From the NCBI RefSeq assembly GCF_001544315.1, contig NZ_BCQG01000001.1, positions 62,001 to 126,000 of the forward strand: a stretch of DNA of 64,000 bases, in the 5' to 3' direction. This DNA is from Geobacillus jurassicus NBRC 107829. Lineage in GTDB: Bacteria; Bacillota; Bacilli; Bacillales; Anoxybacillaceae. The notes under the pieces were generated by a model. It saw only the letters and a list, made by a program, of their open reading frames with translations. It was not told the origin of the DNA and ran no database searches. The stretch's first letter is position 1. Each line of letters opens with the position of its first letter. A program made the position numbers and the translations under genes. Shown here piece by piece: positions 9,958 to 17,803 of this stretch.

Positions 9958-11265
9958 TTATCGGTCGATGAGCTGGCACATCATCATCGCCTTGCCGACA
10001 AGATCGCCTTCGTTATACACTTCGACATCCACTTTCCCGAACTTGCGCCCGAGCTCAAGCAGCTTCGCCCGCACGTCGACCGTGCTGTCGATTTGCACCG
10101 GCTTGATGAAGTAAACGGTGATGTTTTCCATCACCAAATCGCCGCGTTTGTACGCGCGAAGCATCCGCGCCGCCGCTTCGGTGACGATCGTCGTAAACAC
10201 GCCGTACGAGAGCGTCCCTAAATAGTTCGTCATCTGCGGGGTGATCGTGCAGCGAAACAGCGTCTCTTTATCGCCCGCCTCGCGAAACTGGGCGGTGATG
10301 AGATCGTCGATCGTCTCCCCGACTTGCGGTTGGCGCTGCGCCATTTGCAACGCTTTTAACACGTCTTGGCGGCTGATAATCCCTTGCAGCCGGTTATAAT
10401 CATCCACTACTGGGAGAAGCTCAATTCCTTCCCATACCATAATGTGAGAGGCAAACGCCACCGATGTTTTTCCGGTCACCGTAATCGGCTGCTTCGTCAT
10501 CACCTTTTCGATCGGAAGCGTCCGCTCCACATCAAGCACGTCTTTCGCCGTGACAACCCCTTGCACTTTCAGTTCATCGTCGACAACTGGAAAGCGGCTG
10601 TGGCGCGTTTCTTTGTTCAATGCATACCACCGCTCGACGGGATCATCAACATGCAGGTACGCTGTTTTTTCAAGCGGAATGATAATATCCTCAACCAATA
10701 CGATCTCTTTTTTAATCAGCTGGTCATAAATCGCCCGGTTGATCATCGTCGCAACCGTAAACGTGTCATAGCTCGTCGAAATGATCGGCAGCTGCCGCTC
10801 GTCGGCGAGCTTTTTCACGTGATCGGCCGTATCAAACCCCCCGGTGATGAGCACCGCCGCTCCGGCTTCGAGCGCCAGCTCATGAGCCTTCGTCCGGTTG
10901 CCGACAATCAGCAAATCCCCTGCGCCCGTATAGCGCATCATCGCCTCCAGCTGCATCGCCCCGATGACAAAGCGGTTGAGCGTCTTATGCAGCCCTTCTC
11001 TCCCGCCGAGCACCTGCCCGTCGACGATGTTGACGACTTCGGCGTAGGTGAGCTTCTCAATGTTTTCTTTCCGCTTCTTCTCGATCCGAATCGTGCCGAC
11101 GCGCTCAATCGTGCTCACATACCCTTTGTTCTCAGCGTCCTTGATCGCCCGGTACGCCGTCCCTTCGCTCACGCCCATTTCCTTGGCAATCTGCCGGACG
11201 GAAATTTTTTCGCCGATCGGCAGCCGATGGATGTATTCCAAAATTTGTTCGTGTTTTGTCGCCAA
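9958..11265 (-). CDS. ytoI: HTH-DRTGG-CBS-hotdog regulatory protein YtoI
   Basis: Multidomain putative sensor of 435 residues. In order: a winged helix-turn-helix (about 5-60, SVRQIAKEMGVSEGTAYRAI), a DRTGG domain (about 75-185), two CBS repeats (about 195-310; motifs HSRFPVVDD and GIELLPVVDD) that usually bind adenine nucleotides, and a C-terminal 4HBT/hotdog domain (about 330-430) of the thioesterase type. The combination suggests a nucleotide- or acyl-responsive regulator, but no target is known. Position between ytpI and ytkL agrees with B. subtilis ytoI. Confidence 0.93.
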   Translation of the reverse strand: MATKHEQILEYIHRLPIGEKISVRQIAKEMGVSEGTAYRAIKDAENKGYVSTIERVGTIRIEKKRKENIEKLTYAEVVNIVDGQVLGGREGLHKTLNRFVIGAMQLEAMMRYTGAGDLLIVGNRTKAHELALEAGAAVLITGGFDTADHVKKLADERQLPIISTSYDTFTVATMINRAIYDQLIKKEIVLVEDIIIPLEKTAYLHVDDPVERWYALNKETRHSRFPVVDDELKVQGVVTAKDVLDVERTLPIEKVMTKQPITVTGKTSVAFASHIMVWEGIELLPVVDDYNRLQGIISRQDVLKALQMAQRQPQVGETIDDLITAQFREAGDKETLFRCTITPQMTNYLGTLSYGVFTTIVTEAAARMLRAYKRGDLVMENITVYFIKPVQIDSTVDVRAKLLELGRKFGKVDVEVYNEGDLVGKAMMMCQLIDR

Positions 11266-11380
11266 CGATTCTTCACCCTTTACGCGTTGTTACTTTCTAT
11301 TATAACGGCGGAGGCGGCGGGGGTTCAACGGGCAGGCAGCACGGACAGTGGAGAGCTGTGCAGGGCAGCTACAATACGAA

Positions 11381-12061
11381 TTACAGCTCGATGCTTTCCC
11401 CCGGTTTCAACGCGCGGCCGACGCCCGGCGGAAGGAGCGAGACGAACCGCTCGGGGTCTTGGGCGATCGGCGGGAACGTGTTGTAATGGATCGGTACGAC
11501 AAGTTTCGCCCCGAGCCACTCGGCGGCAACCGCCGCGTCTTCCGGCCCCATCGTGAAGCTGTCGCCGATCGGCAGGAAGGCAACGTCAATGGAATGGCGC
11601 TCGCCAATCAGCTTCATGTCGGAAAACAGCCCGGTGTCGCCGGCATGATAGATCGTTTTGCCTTCAGCCGTGAACAAAATGCCGGTCGGCATGCCTAAAT
11701 AAATAATTTGCTTGTCGTCGGTCACAAACCCAGAGCTGTGAAACGCCTGCGTGAACTTGACGGTGCCAAAGTCAAATTCGCGCGCGCCGCCGATGTTCAT
11801 GCCAAACGTCTCGACGCCTTACCAGCTTAAATACGTCGCCAGCTCAAATGTGGCCACGACAAGGGCGTTGTTCCGCTTGGCGATCTCGACCGTATCGCCG
11901 ACGTGATCCCCATGCCCGTGCGTCAACAAAATGACATCCGCTTTCACATCCGCTGCGTTCAAATCGGTCGTCGTATTGCCGGTGATGAACGGATCGATCA
12001 AAATCGTTTTTCCGTTCGTCTCAATGCGGACGACCGAATGGCCATGGTAGCTGATTTTCAT
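11381..12061 (-). pseudogene. ytkL: UPF0173 metal-dependent hydrolase YtkL, interrupted by an in-frame stop
   Basis: Metallo-beta-lactamase-fold hydrolase, 226 codons if read through. The N-terminal part (12061 to 11822) begins [18 protein letters not shown] and contains the zinc motif [10 protein letters not shown] near residue 53. After ATYLSW a TAA at 11819-11821 interrupts the frame, and translation in the same frame resumes [15 protein letters not shown] and ends GESIEL. The downstream part holds the remaining ligands (HAGDTG, PIHYNTF). Homologues have a glutamine codon at the stop position, so a single C-to-T change explains it. The ATG at 12061 follows GGAGAG. Real nonsense mutation or assembly error cannot be told apart here. 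Confidence 0.9.
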
Positions 12062-12134
12062 CGTGACATCTCTCCTTTCCATATACACATGATTCGCCGC
12101 CGCCTGCCTATTTCCTTCTTTTCCCGCCTGCCCA

Positions 12135-12163
12135 TTTACAATTGGCCCGTTTCTTGGTACGCT
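12135..12163 (+). promoter_or_regulatory. Candidate promoter of the prolidase gene
   Basis: TTTACA and TACGCT separated by 17 bases, with TGG immediately before the -10 (extended type), about 40 bases before the start codon at 12202. Confidence 0.45.
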
Positions 12164-12201
12164 CAAAATGGACCATCGCGAAAAAAGGAAGGAAGGGAAC
12201 G

Positions 12202-13296
12202 ATGAACCAACGGCTGCAAGCATTTTCCTCTTGGCTTCAACAACAACATAGTTCATTCGCCTTCATCACGTCAAGCGCGAACGTTTTTTATTTGAGCGGA
12301 TTTTGGTGCGACCCACACGAACGACTGCTGGCGCTTTTGGTCTTCCCTGACGGCGAACCGGCGCTCGTCTGCCCGCAAATGGAAGTCCCGCGCGCCCGCC
12401 GGAGCGGCTTTGGGTGTACGGTGATCGGCTACGACGACAGCACCGACCCATGGGAAGAGATCCGGCGCCATCTCGAAGCGCGCGGCATAAAACCTGTCTC
12501 GATTGCCGTCGAGAAACACCATTTGTCGTTCGCCCGTTTCGAACGGCTCTCGGCGTTGTTTCCAAACACCAAGTGGCATGACGCCGAAGAAAAGCTGCGC
12601 CAGCTTCGCCTGATCAAGGATGAGCAGGAAATGAAGGTGTTGCGCCAAGCGGCGGAACTAGCCGACAAAGCGATCGAAATCGGCGTATCGGCCATCCGCC
12701 CGGGCGTGACGGAGCTCGAGCTTGTCGTCGTTATTGAATATGAGCTGAAAAAACTCGGCGTTGAAGGGATGTCGTTTCCAACGACCGTGCTCACGGGCGC
12801 AAAATCAGCCGATCCGCACGGCGTGCCGGGAACGGCGGCGGTCGCACCAGGCGATTTCGTGCTGTTCGATTTGGGCGTCATCGTCGATGGGTATTGCTCC
12901 GACATTACCCGCACCGTCGTCTGTCAGACGGCAAGCGACGAACAGCGGCTCATTTACGATACCGTCCGGCGCGCCCAGCAGTCGGCAATCGATGCCTGCC
13001 GCCCGCAAACCGCGATGGGCGAGATCGACCGCGCCGCCCGAAACGTCATCGAACAAGCCGGCTACGGCCCGTTTTTCACCCACCGCGTCGGGCACGGCTT
13101 AGGGATCGAGATTCATGAATACCCATCGCTTCATGGCGCCAACAACGAACCGCTCGCCCCCGGCATGGTGTTTACAATCGAACCGGGCATTTACGTCCCA
13201 TCCATCGGCGGCGTGCGCATTGAAGACGACGTCGCGGTCACGAATGATGGCGTCGAAGTGCTGACATCGTTTTCAAAGGAATTGCTCATTGTTTGA
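12202..13296 (+). CDS. Xaa-Pro dipeptidase (M24 aminopeptidase family)
   Basis: Cytoplasmic metallopeptidase that cleaves X-Pro peptides. The 364-residue protein has an N-terminal creatinase-like domain (1-130) and a pita-bread catalytic domain. The five metal ligands are visible: the two aspartates in [18 protein letters not shown], histidine in HRVGHGLG, and glutamates in FTIEPGIYV and VRIEDDVAV. The ATG at 12202 follows GGAAGGAAGGGAAC; the frame upstream is promoter. It diverges from ytkL. Its TGA stop is exactly at the predicted right end of the downstream TnpB element, so the element may supply part of the stop codon. Confidence 0.93.
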
Positions 13297-13301
13297 CACT
13301 C

Positions 13302-13322
13302 CACACGCCTAAAGGGCGTGGG
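13302..13322 (-). repeat. Right-end hairpin / probable 3' end of the TnpB guide RNA
   Basis: Short stem-loop with CACGCC and GGGCGTG arms at the 3' side of tnpB. In IS200/IS605 elements such end hairpins are TnpA substrates, and the tnpB 3' region plus this end forms the omega RNA scaffold whose guide is the flanking DNA. Here the flank would be the last codons of the prolidase gene read antisense. Confidence 0.55.
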
Positions 13323-13358
13323 ATTCTTGGGTCGTTCGCGTCCTCATCCATTTCTGGT

Positions 13359-14510
13359 TCAGACAACGCCCAAGTTCAGGAGTGTGCCATCACCCCGTCC
13401 CATCGGGTTAAGATGTACCCCGATGGGCGGCGCACCTGTGACCAGTGCGCTAGGTTGGGCGGCGAAGCCCGAAATCGCTTTGGCGATGTTGATCGCGCCA
13501 TTCAAGTCGGCGTGGATGGTGTATCCGCACTTTTGGCATCGGAAGTGGATGCCGTTTCGGTTCGCTTTCTCCCGATGCCCGCATCGGCATGTTTGACTGG
13601 TGTAGGTCGGATTCACCCACTCCACCCGAATGCCCGCCATTTCGGCTTTGTAGGCAATCATCGTTTGCAGTTGATGGAACGCCCATGAATGAAGATTTCG
13701 TCCTGCTTCTTTGGCCGAAGCGGCTCGTTTCCGAATCCCCGCCAAATCTTCCATCCGAATCACGCCAACACCGTTGGCAAGGGCAAAACGGACGATTTGA
13801 CGGCTGATTTTATGGTTCATATCTTTCATCCAGCGGGACTCTTTATCGCCGATTTTGCGAATCATATGAAGCTTCTTCGCTTGGCCCAACGTTCGCCGCA
13901 AAGCCGCATATCGCCGGCGCACAAAGGCGCATTGGCTCCCTTTGAAAAACCACGATTTCGTTCCCACACTGGCAACGGCGATATAGCGAAGCCCAACGTC
14001 AACCCCCATCACCTTTGTTTCGTGCCGCGGCTTGACTTCAAATGCGACCGCGATCGCCAAGCACCATTTCTTTCGCTTTTTGTAGAGCTTGGCCGCCCCT
14101 TGTTTGGCGGTTCCATGGATCAGCCGATCCAGCCATGCTTCTTGATAGGGGCGCGTGACGACAGGCACGCCAATTCGCTTCTCCAGTGTGGGGAAGGAAA
14201 CCGTGTAGAACGCTCCTTTCTTTTCCACCTTTATGTTTTGATTGTTAAAGCAACACCAAAATGTTCGGAACTTCTTTGCCTTTTGTTTTTTCTTTTGGGA
14301 CTTCACTTCTCGAATCGTCTGATTCACGATAGCAGAAGGAAACTTTTGTGACGAAAAGTCTTTGAATATCTTGCTCGTCGCTTTGTTTAATTCAGGATGA
14401 TGCAATAGCCAATTCGCAAATTCTGTGTTCCATTCTGTCATTCGCTCGTACATTTCCTGCTTGGCTTTCGTTGGGTTGTGCAGTTCCAGCCTGAGTGTGA
14501 TCGTGGGCAT
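13359..14510 (-). CDS. tnpB: TnpB, RNA-guided endonuclease of an IS605-type element
   Basis: Miniature Cas12-like nuclease that helps IS200/IS605 elements persist by cutting the excised donor site. The 383-residue product keeps all RuvC residues: D171 in GVDVGLR, E254 in RMEDL and D335 in HADLNGA. It also has the zinc ribbon (C308, C310, C325, C328). The N-terminus is basic and helical. The ATG at 14510 follows GGGGGTG; the frame is open 11 codons further upstream. Intact length and motifs suggest an active nuclease. It is transcribed opposite to the prolidase gene it adjoins. Confidence 0.93.
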   Translation of the reverse strand: MPTITLRLELHNPTKAKQEMYERMTEWNTEFANWLLHHPELNKATSKIFKDFSSQKFPSAIVNQTIREVKSQKKKQKAKKFRTFWCCFNNQNIKVEKKGAFYTVSFPTLEKRIGVPVVTRPYQEAWLDRLIHGTAKQGAAKLYKKRKKWCLAIAVAFEVKPRHETKVMGVDVGLRYIAVASVGTKSWFFKGSQCAFVRRRYAALRRTLGQAKKLHMIRKIGDKESRWMKDMNHKISRQIVRFALANGVGVIRMEDLAGIRKRAASAKEAGRNLHSWAFHQLQTMIAYKAEMAGIRVEWVNPTYTSQTCRCGHREKANRNGIHFRCQKCGYTIHADLNGAINIAKAISGFAAQPSALVTGAPPIGVHLNPMGRGDGTLLNLGVV

Positions 14511-14676
14511 GGATTCACCCCCTTTTCTTTTGCGATTCCACATCGCGTTCAGTTGTTTTCGTTCTTCGATATTCTTGTCCCATATATGAATTATATCCGT
14601 TTAACGATTATACTGCGACACTTAAAGATAAAAATGGCTGCTCGAAGCGATCCAATTAAGGATTGCCGAGCAACGC

Positions 14677-14716
14677 CGTCTTTCATCCCACGATTGAAAC
14701 CGTGGGATGAAAGACG
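14677..14716 (+). terminator. Strong plus-strand terminator, probably of the prolidase gene before TnpB insertion
   Basis: A perfect 16-bp stem (14677-14692 with 14701-14716, 8-base loop) is followed by T6. No plus-strand gene lies directly upstream; the nearest is the prolidase gene 1.4 kb away, on the other side of the TnpB element. If the element is removed the hairpin falls roughly 50 bases after the prolidase stop. Confidence 0.75.
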
Positions 14717-14821
14717 TTTTTTCTGTAACGGAGCGAAACGCTAGGAGACATCAGCGTGTTTGTCACTAAAGACGAAAGAAAGGTCGTTGGCAAAGGCTAT
14801 CGCGAATAAGCGCATTAAAAC

Positions 14822-14861
14822 AGCTGTCCGCCGGCGTGCCACAAGGCCGGATTGGACAGCT
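14822..14861 (-). terminator. Terminator of ald
   Basis: Stem AGCTGTCC/GGACAGCT enclosing a second GC-rich stem (CCGGC with GCCGG), followed on the minus strand by GTTTTAAT. It lies 80 bases after the ald stop codon. Confidence 0.7.
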
Positions 14862-14943
14862 TTGCTCTGTTGATCGGATGGAGCGTTTGCTCGGGCTTGC
14901 GCCTCCTTGCTGGCAAATCGCTGCGCTCCCACCGGTCTTTTCG

Positions 14944-16059
14944 TCACTGCAACAACTGATGAACATCCGTATACGGCATGTTGTGCGCCGCCGCGACCGC
15001 TTCGTACACGATGTGCCCGTCGAGCGTGTTGATCCCTTTTAACAGCGCCGGGTTGTCGAGGCAGGCGGCGCGGTAGCCTTTGTTGGCGATTTGCAAGGCG
15101 TATGGGATCGTGACGTTCGTCAAGGCAAACGTTGACGTACGCGGCACAGCGCCCGGCATGTTCGCGACGGCGTAATGGACGACGCCGTGTTTGACGTATG
15201 TCGGATCGTCGTGCGTCGTGACGCGGTCGGTCGTTTCGAAAATGCCGCCTTGGTCAATGGCGACGTCGACCAACACCGAGCCTGGCGTCATCGAGCGCAC
15301 CATCTCTTCCGTCACCAGTTTCGGCGCTTTCGCCCCCGGGATCAAGACGGCGCCGACGACCAAATCCGATTCCCGCACGCATTCGGCGATATGGTACGAG
15401 TTGGACATCAACGTCGTCACTTGGTCGCCGAACAAATCATCCAGCTCGCGCAGCCGCTCGGCGTTAATGTCCAAAATCGTCACATCCGCTCCGAGGCCGA
15501 CCGCGATTTTCGCCGCGTTCGTCCCCGCTGTGCCGCCGCCGATGATCGTCACTTTGCCGCGCCGCACCCCGGGCACGCCGCCAAGCAAAATGCCTTTCCC
15601 GCCGTGCGGCTTCTCGAGAAACTGGGCGCCGACTTGCACCGACATGCGGCCGGCGACTTCACTCATCGGCGTCAACAGCGGCAGCGAGCCGTTCTCAAGC
15701 TGCACCGTCTCGTAAGCGATGCCGACCACTTTTTGCTCGACGAGCGCTTTCGTGAGCGCCTCAGCCGCCGCCAAATGCAAATACGTAAACAAAATCAATC
15801 CGGGGCGAAAATAGCGGAACTCCTCAGGCAACGGTTCTTTCACTTTCAACACCATCTCCGCCGCCCAAGCGTCTTCCGCGTTCGGCACGATCACTGCCCC
15901 GGCTTTTTCATATTCCGCGTCCGAAAACCCCGAACCGGCGCCGGCTTCCGTCTCCACGTACACGTCATGCCCCGCTTTGACGAGCGTCATCACGCCAGCC
16001 GGGGTGATGGCGACGCGGTTTTCGTTGTTTTTGATTTCTTTTGGAACGCCAATTTTCAT
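14944..16059 (-). CDS. ald: Alanine dehydrogenase
   Basis: NAD-dependent reversible oxidative deamination of L-alanine to pyruvate and ammonia; in Bacillus it is important for alanine use and sporulation. The 371-residue protein begins [20 protein letters not shown], has a catalytic lysine in LKVKEPLP near residue 74, a histidine in YLHLAA near 95, and the NAD-binding loop [15 protein letters not shown] near 172. A GGAGG site lies ten bases before the ATG. It appears monocistronic, with a terminator at 14822-14861. Confidence 0.98.
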   Translation of the reverse strand: MKIGVPKEIKNNENRVAITPAGVMTLVKAGHDVYVETEAGAGSGFSDAEYEKAGAVIVPNAEDAWAAEMVLKVKEPLPEEFRYFRPGLILFTYLHLAAAEALTKALVEQKVVGIAYETVQLENGSLPLLTPMSEVAGRMSVQVGAQFLEKPHGGKGILLGGVPGVRRGKVTIIGGGTAGTNAAKIAVGLGADVTILDINAERLRELDDLFGDQVTTLMSNSYHIAECVRESDLVVGAVLIPGAKAPKLVTEEMVRSMTPGSVLVDVAIDQGGIFETTDRVTTHDDPTYVKHGVVHYAVANMPGAVPRTSTFALTNVTIPYALQIANKGYRAACLDNPALLKGINTLDGHIVYEAVAAAHNMPYTDVHQLLQ

Positions 16060-16145
16060 GGCCGCTTTTCCTCCTTTTTCCTTTCCGTTCTTCCCTTATT
16101 GTTCCCTGTTCAACCGGAAAGCAATCAGAAAAGCGGCTGAAGATT

Positions 16146-16910
16146 CTACTGGAAAAAATGGCGGTAGATGACGTTCTCTCCGCCGGTGACGTCAATGACG
16201 GCGCCGGTGATGAAATCCGAGTCGTCCTCGCATAAAAACGCGATCACGCGGGCGATATCTTCGCCAGTTCCCGGGCGCCCGACCGGCGTTTCCGCATCCC
16301 GCCTGGCGCGGGCGTCGGCGATCCCCGCCTCTTTCATGGCGCCGACAATGTTGCCTGGGCACACCATATTGGCGGTAATGCCATATTCCGCCTCTTCAAG
16401 GGCGATCGTTTTCGTCAGCGACACAAGCCCCACTTTCGCCGCCCCGAACGCCGAGCGGTGCACCCAGCCTGGGGCATCCGCCGCTCCTTGAAACCCGTAC
16501 GTAATGATGCGGCCAAACCGCTGCTTTCGCATAATCGGGATCGTCCGCCTCACTAAATGGAACACCGAGCTCAAATTGCCTTCAATCATTTCGTACCATT
16601 CGTCTTCCGTATAATCGGCCAGCTTTTTCCGCTCGAAAATGTACGGCCCCGCGTTGTTGATGAGGCAGTCAATGCGGCCGAACCGCTCCATGGCGGCGTC
16701 AACAAGCGCCGCCAAATCGTCTTTGTTCGTCACATCGCCGCGCACAAACTGGAGGCGGTCAGCGGCGCCGCGGTACTTCTCCGCAAGCGAGCGCACCGCC
16801 TGTTCATCGCTCCGGTAGTTCACCGTCACCGAATAGCCTTTTTCAAGCAGCAGCTCCGTCACTTTTCTCCCCAACCCTTTCGCTCCAGCCGTAATCAAAG
16901 CGTGCCGCAC
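16146..16910 (-). CDS. SDR-family protein, YtkK-like, with atypical active site
   Basis: Rossmann-fold short-chain dehydrogenase/reductase of 254 residues with a cofactor loop LITAGAKGLGRK and NNAG near residue 85. The catalytic tetrad is altered: the usual YxxxK reads FGAAK (F155, K159), and the serine about 13 residues earlier is a glycine inside TYGFQGA. The C-terminal motif FITGAVIDVTGG is normal. Similar substitutions are, as far as I recall, present in B. subtilis YtkK, which would make this a conserved non-classical SDR rather than a decayed gene. Substrate unknown; it may not be a dehydrogenase. Confidence 0.85.
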   Translation of the reverse strand: MRHALITAGAKGLGRKVTELLLEKGYSVTVNYRSDEQAVRSLAEKYRGAADRLQFVRGDVTNKDDLAALVDAAMERFGRIDCLINNAGPYIFERKKLADYTEDEWYEMIEGNLSSVFHLVRRTIPIMRKQRFGRIITYGFQGAADAPGWVHRSAFGAAKVGLVSLTKTIALEEAEYGITANMVCPGNIVGAMKEAGIADARARRDAETPVGRPGTGEDIARVIAFLCEDDSDFITGAVIDVTGGENVIYRHFFQ

Positions 16911-16973
16911 CGTTTCCCCTCCTTCTCGTCATTCGCTGTCTTCATTTTTACTTTACTACAAACAGGAGCGAAT

Positions 16974-17007
16974 ACAAAAAAAGAACCATAGCTCGTTGGC
17001 GCTATGG
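16974..17007 (-). terminator. Terminator overlapping the stop of the 46-aa gene
   Basis: Stem CCATAGC (16986-16992) with GCTATGG (17001-17007), followed on the minus strand by TTCTTTTTTT. The TAG stop codon of the small upstream gene is contiguous with the stem. Confidence 0.8.
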
Positions 17008-17148
17008 CTATTCGCCGACTTCCCGGCGCGGGTCGTAATATGATTCATCCTTGTCAACAATGCCGCTCTCATACGACTCGGTAATTTGTTCCGTGATCGT
17101 CCGCACTTCTTCCTCGTCATATTGCCATCCGTCGTACCGCTTTTCCAT
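17008..17148 (-). CDS. Small acidic conserved-type hypothetical protein (46 aa)
   Basis: Starts with ATG at 17148 after GGGAGGAAGG and reads MEKRYDGWQYDEEEVRTITE and onward to a TAG at 17008. It is strongly acidic and tyrosine-rich (SYYDPRREVGE at the end), with no membrane segment. A good ribosome-binding site, coding-like composition and its own terminator support a real gene. It lies between the SDR gene and the universal stress gene, on the opposite strand to the latter. Function unknown. Confidence 0.75.
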   Translation of the reverse strand: MEKRYDGWQYDEEEVRTITEQITESYESGIVDKDESYYDPRREVGE

Positions 17149-17190
17149 CGTCCTTCCTCCCTTGTTCACAAAATCTCAATATATGGCCTA

Positions 17191-17216
17191 GTTTCCCGCC
17201 AAATCAAGGAGGGTAT
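17191..17216 (+). promoter_or_regulatory. Sigma-B-type promoter of the universal stress gene
   Basis: GTTTCC and GGGTAT are separated by exactly 14 bases, matching the general-stress sigma-B consensus (GTTTAA-N12-14-GGGTAT). It lies 45 bases before the ATG of the universal stress protein. Confidence 0.7.
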
Positions 17217-17260
17217 ACTATATATAGAAACAACATTTTTATCCAAAGGGAGTGGAGAAC

Positions 17261-17707
17261 ATGACGATGACGTACAAAACGATCGTCGTCGCCGTAGACG
17301 GCTCGAAAGAAGCGGAATGGGCGCTGAAAAAAGCCATCCAAATCGCCAAGCAGAACGGGGCGAAACTCATTTTGTCCCACATCATCGATTTGCGCGGGTT
17401 CACGACCGTTGAAGCGCACGACTACGCTCTTGCCGAACGGTCGGAACAGTATGCGAACGAGCTGCTCGAACGGTATAAAAACGAGGCCATTGCCGCTGGG
17501 CTCAACGATGTGGAGACGGACATCGAATTCGGCTCGCCGAAAGTGAAAATCGCCAAAGACGTCGCTCCGAAATACAAAGCCGATCTCATCGTTTGCGGGG
17601 CGACCGGTTTAAACGCGGTCGAACGGCTCTTGATCGGCAGCGTTTCCGAAAACATCGTCCGCCACGCGAAATGCGACGTGCTCGTTGTCAGGACGCCGAA
17701 AGAATAA
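17261..17707 (+). CDS. Universal stress protein (UspA family)
   Basis: Single-domain UspA-fold protein of 148 residues. It starts TYKTIVVAVDGSKEAEWAL and has the ATP-binding signature GATGLNAVERLLIGSVSENI near residues 113-132 (G-2x-G-9x-G-S), so it probably binds ATP. The ATG at 17261 is eight bases from AAAGGGAG; an in-frame GTG three codons earlier overlaps that site. A sigma-B-like promoter lies just upstream, consistent with induction by general stress. Resembles B. subtilis YxiE/NhaX-type proteins; specific role unknown. Confidence 0.93.
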   Translation: MTMTYKTIVVAVDGSKEAEWALKKAIQIAKQNGAKLILSHIIDLRGFTTVEAHDYALAERSEQYANELLERYKNEAIAAGLNDVETDIEFGSPKVKIAKDVAPKYKADLIVCGATGLNAVERLLIGSVSENIVRHAKCDVLVVRTPKE

Positions 17708-17783
17708 TGTCTTCGTCTCACGAAGCAGATGAACCGAAAAACTTCCTTGTCCGATGCGAAAGCACGTGACGGTCAAAAAAGAA

Positions 17784-17803
17784 CACCCCGCCGTTACGGG
17801 GTG
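17784..17803 (-). terminator. Terminator of argGH
   Basis: Stem CACCCCG (17784-17790) with CGGGGTG (17797-17803), followed on the minus strand by TTCTTTTTTG. The argH stop codon lies inside the hairpin. Confidence 0.85.

Larger units (their letters stand above)
13293..14632 (-). mobile_element. IS200/IS605-family element with TnpB only
   Basis: The right end, at the 3' side of tnpB, has a hairpin CCACGCCC-tttagg-style stem at about 13302-13322 and ends near TCAA on the minus strand (13296-13293), typical of IS605-type ends. The left end is placed tentatively at TTTAT on the minus strand (14632-14628), upstream of a TATAAT -10. No tnpA is present, so movement would need a TnpA in trans. The element sits between the prolidase stop codon and a strong plus-strand terminator at 14677-14716 that probably once terminated the prolidase gene. 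End positions are inference. Confidence 0.7.

Noticed and set aside
10366-11556. 396-codon open frame on the plus strand over ytoI
   Set aside because: Antisense to a well-supported multidomain gene; composition is His/Arg-rich and no start signal is present.
14741-14947. 68-codon minus-strand frame downstream of ald
   Set aside because: Overlaps the ald terminator hairpin and ald end, no ribosome-binding site, no conserved look.
15175-16140. 321-codon plus-strand frame over ald
   Set aside because: Antisense shadow of alanine dehydrogenase with no recognisable domain.
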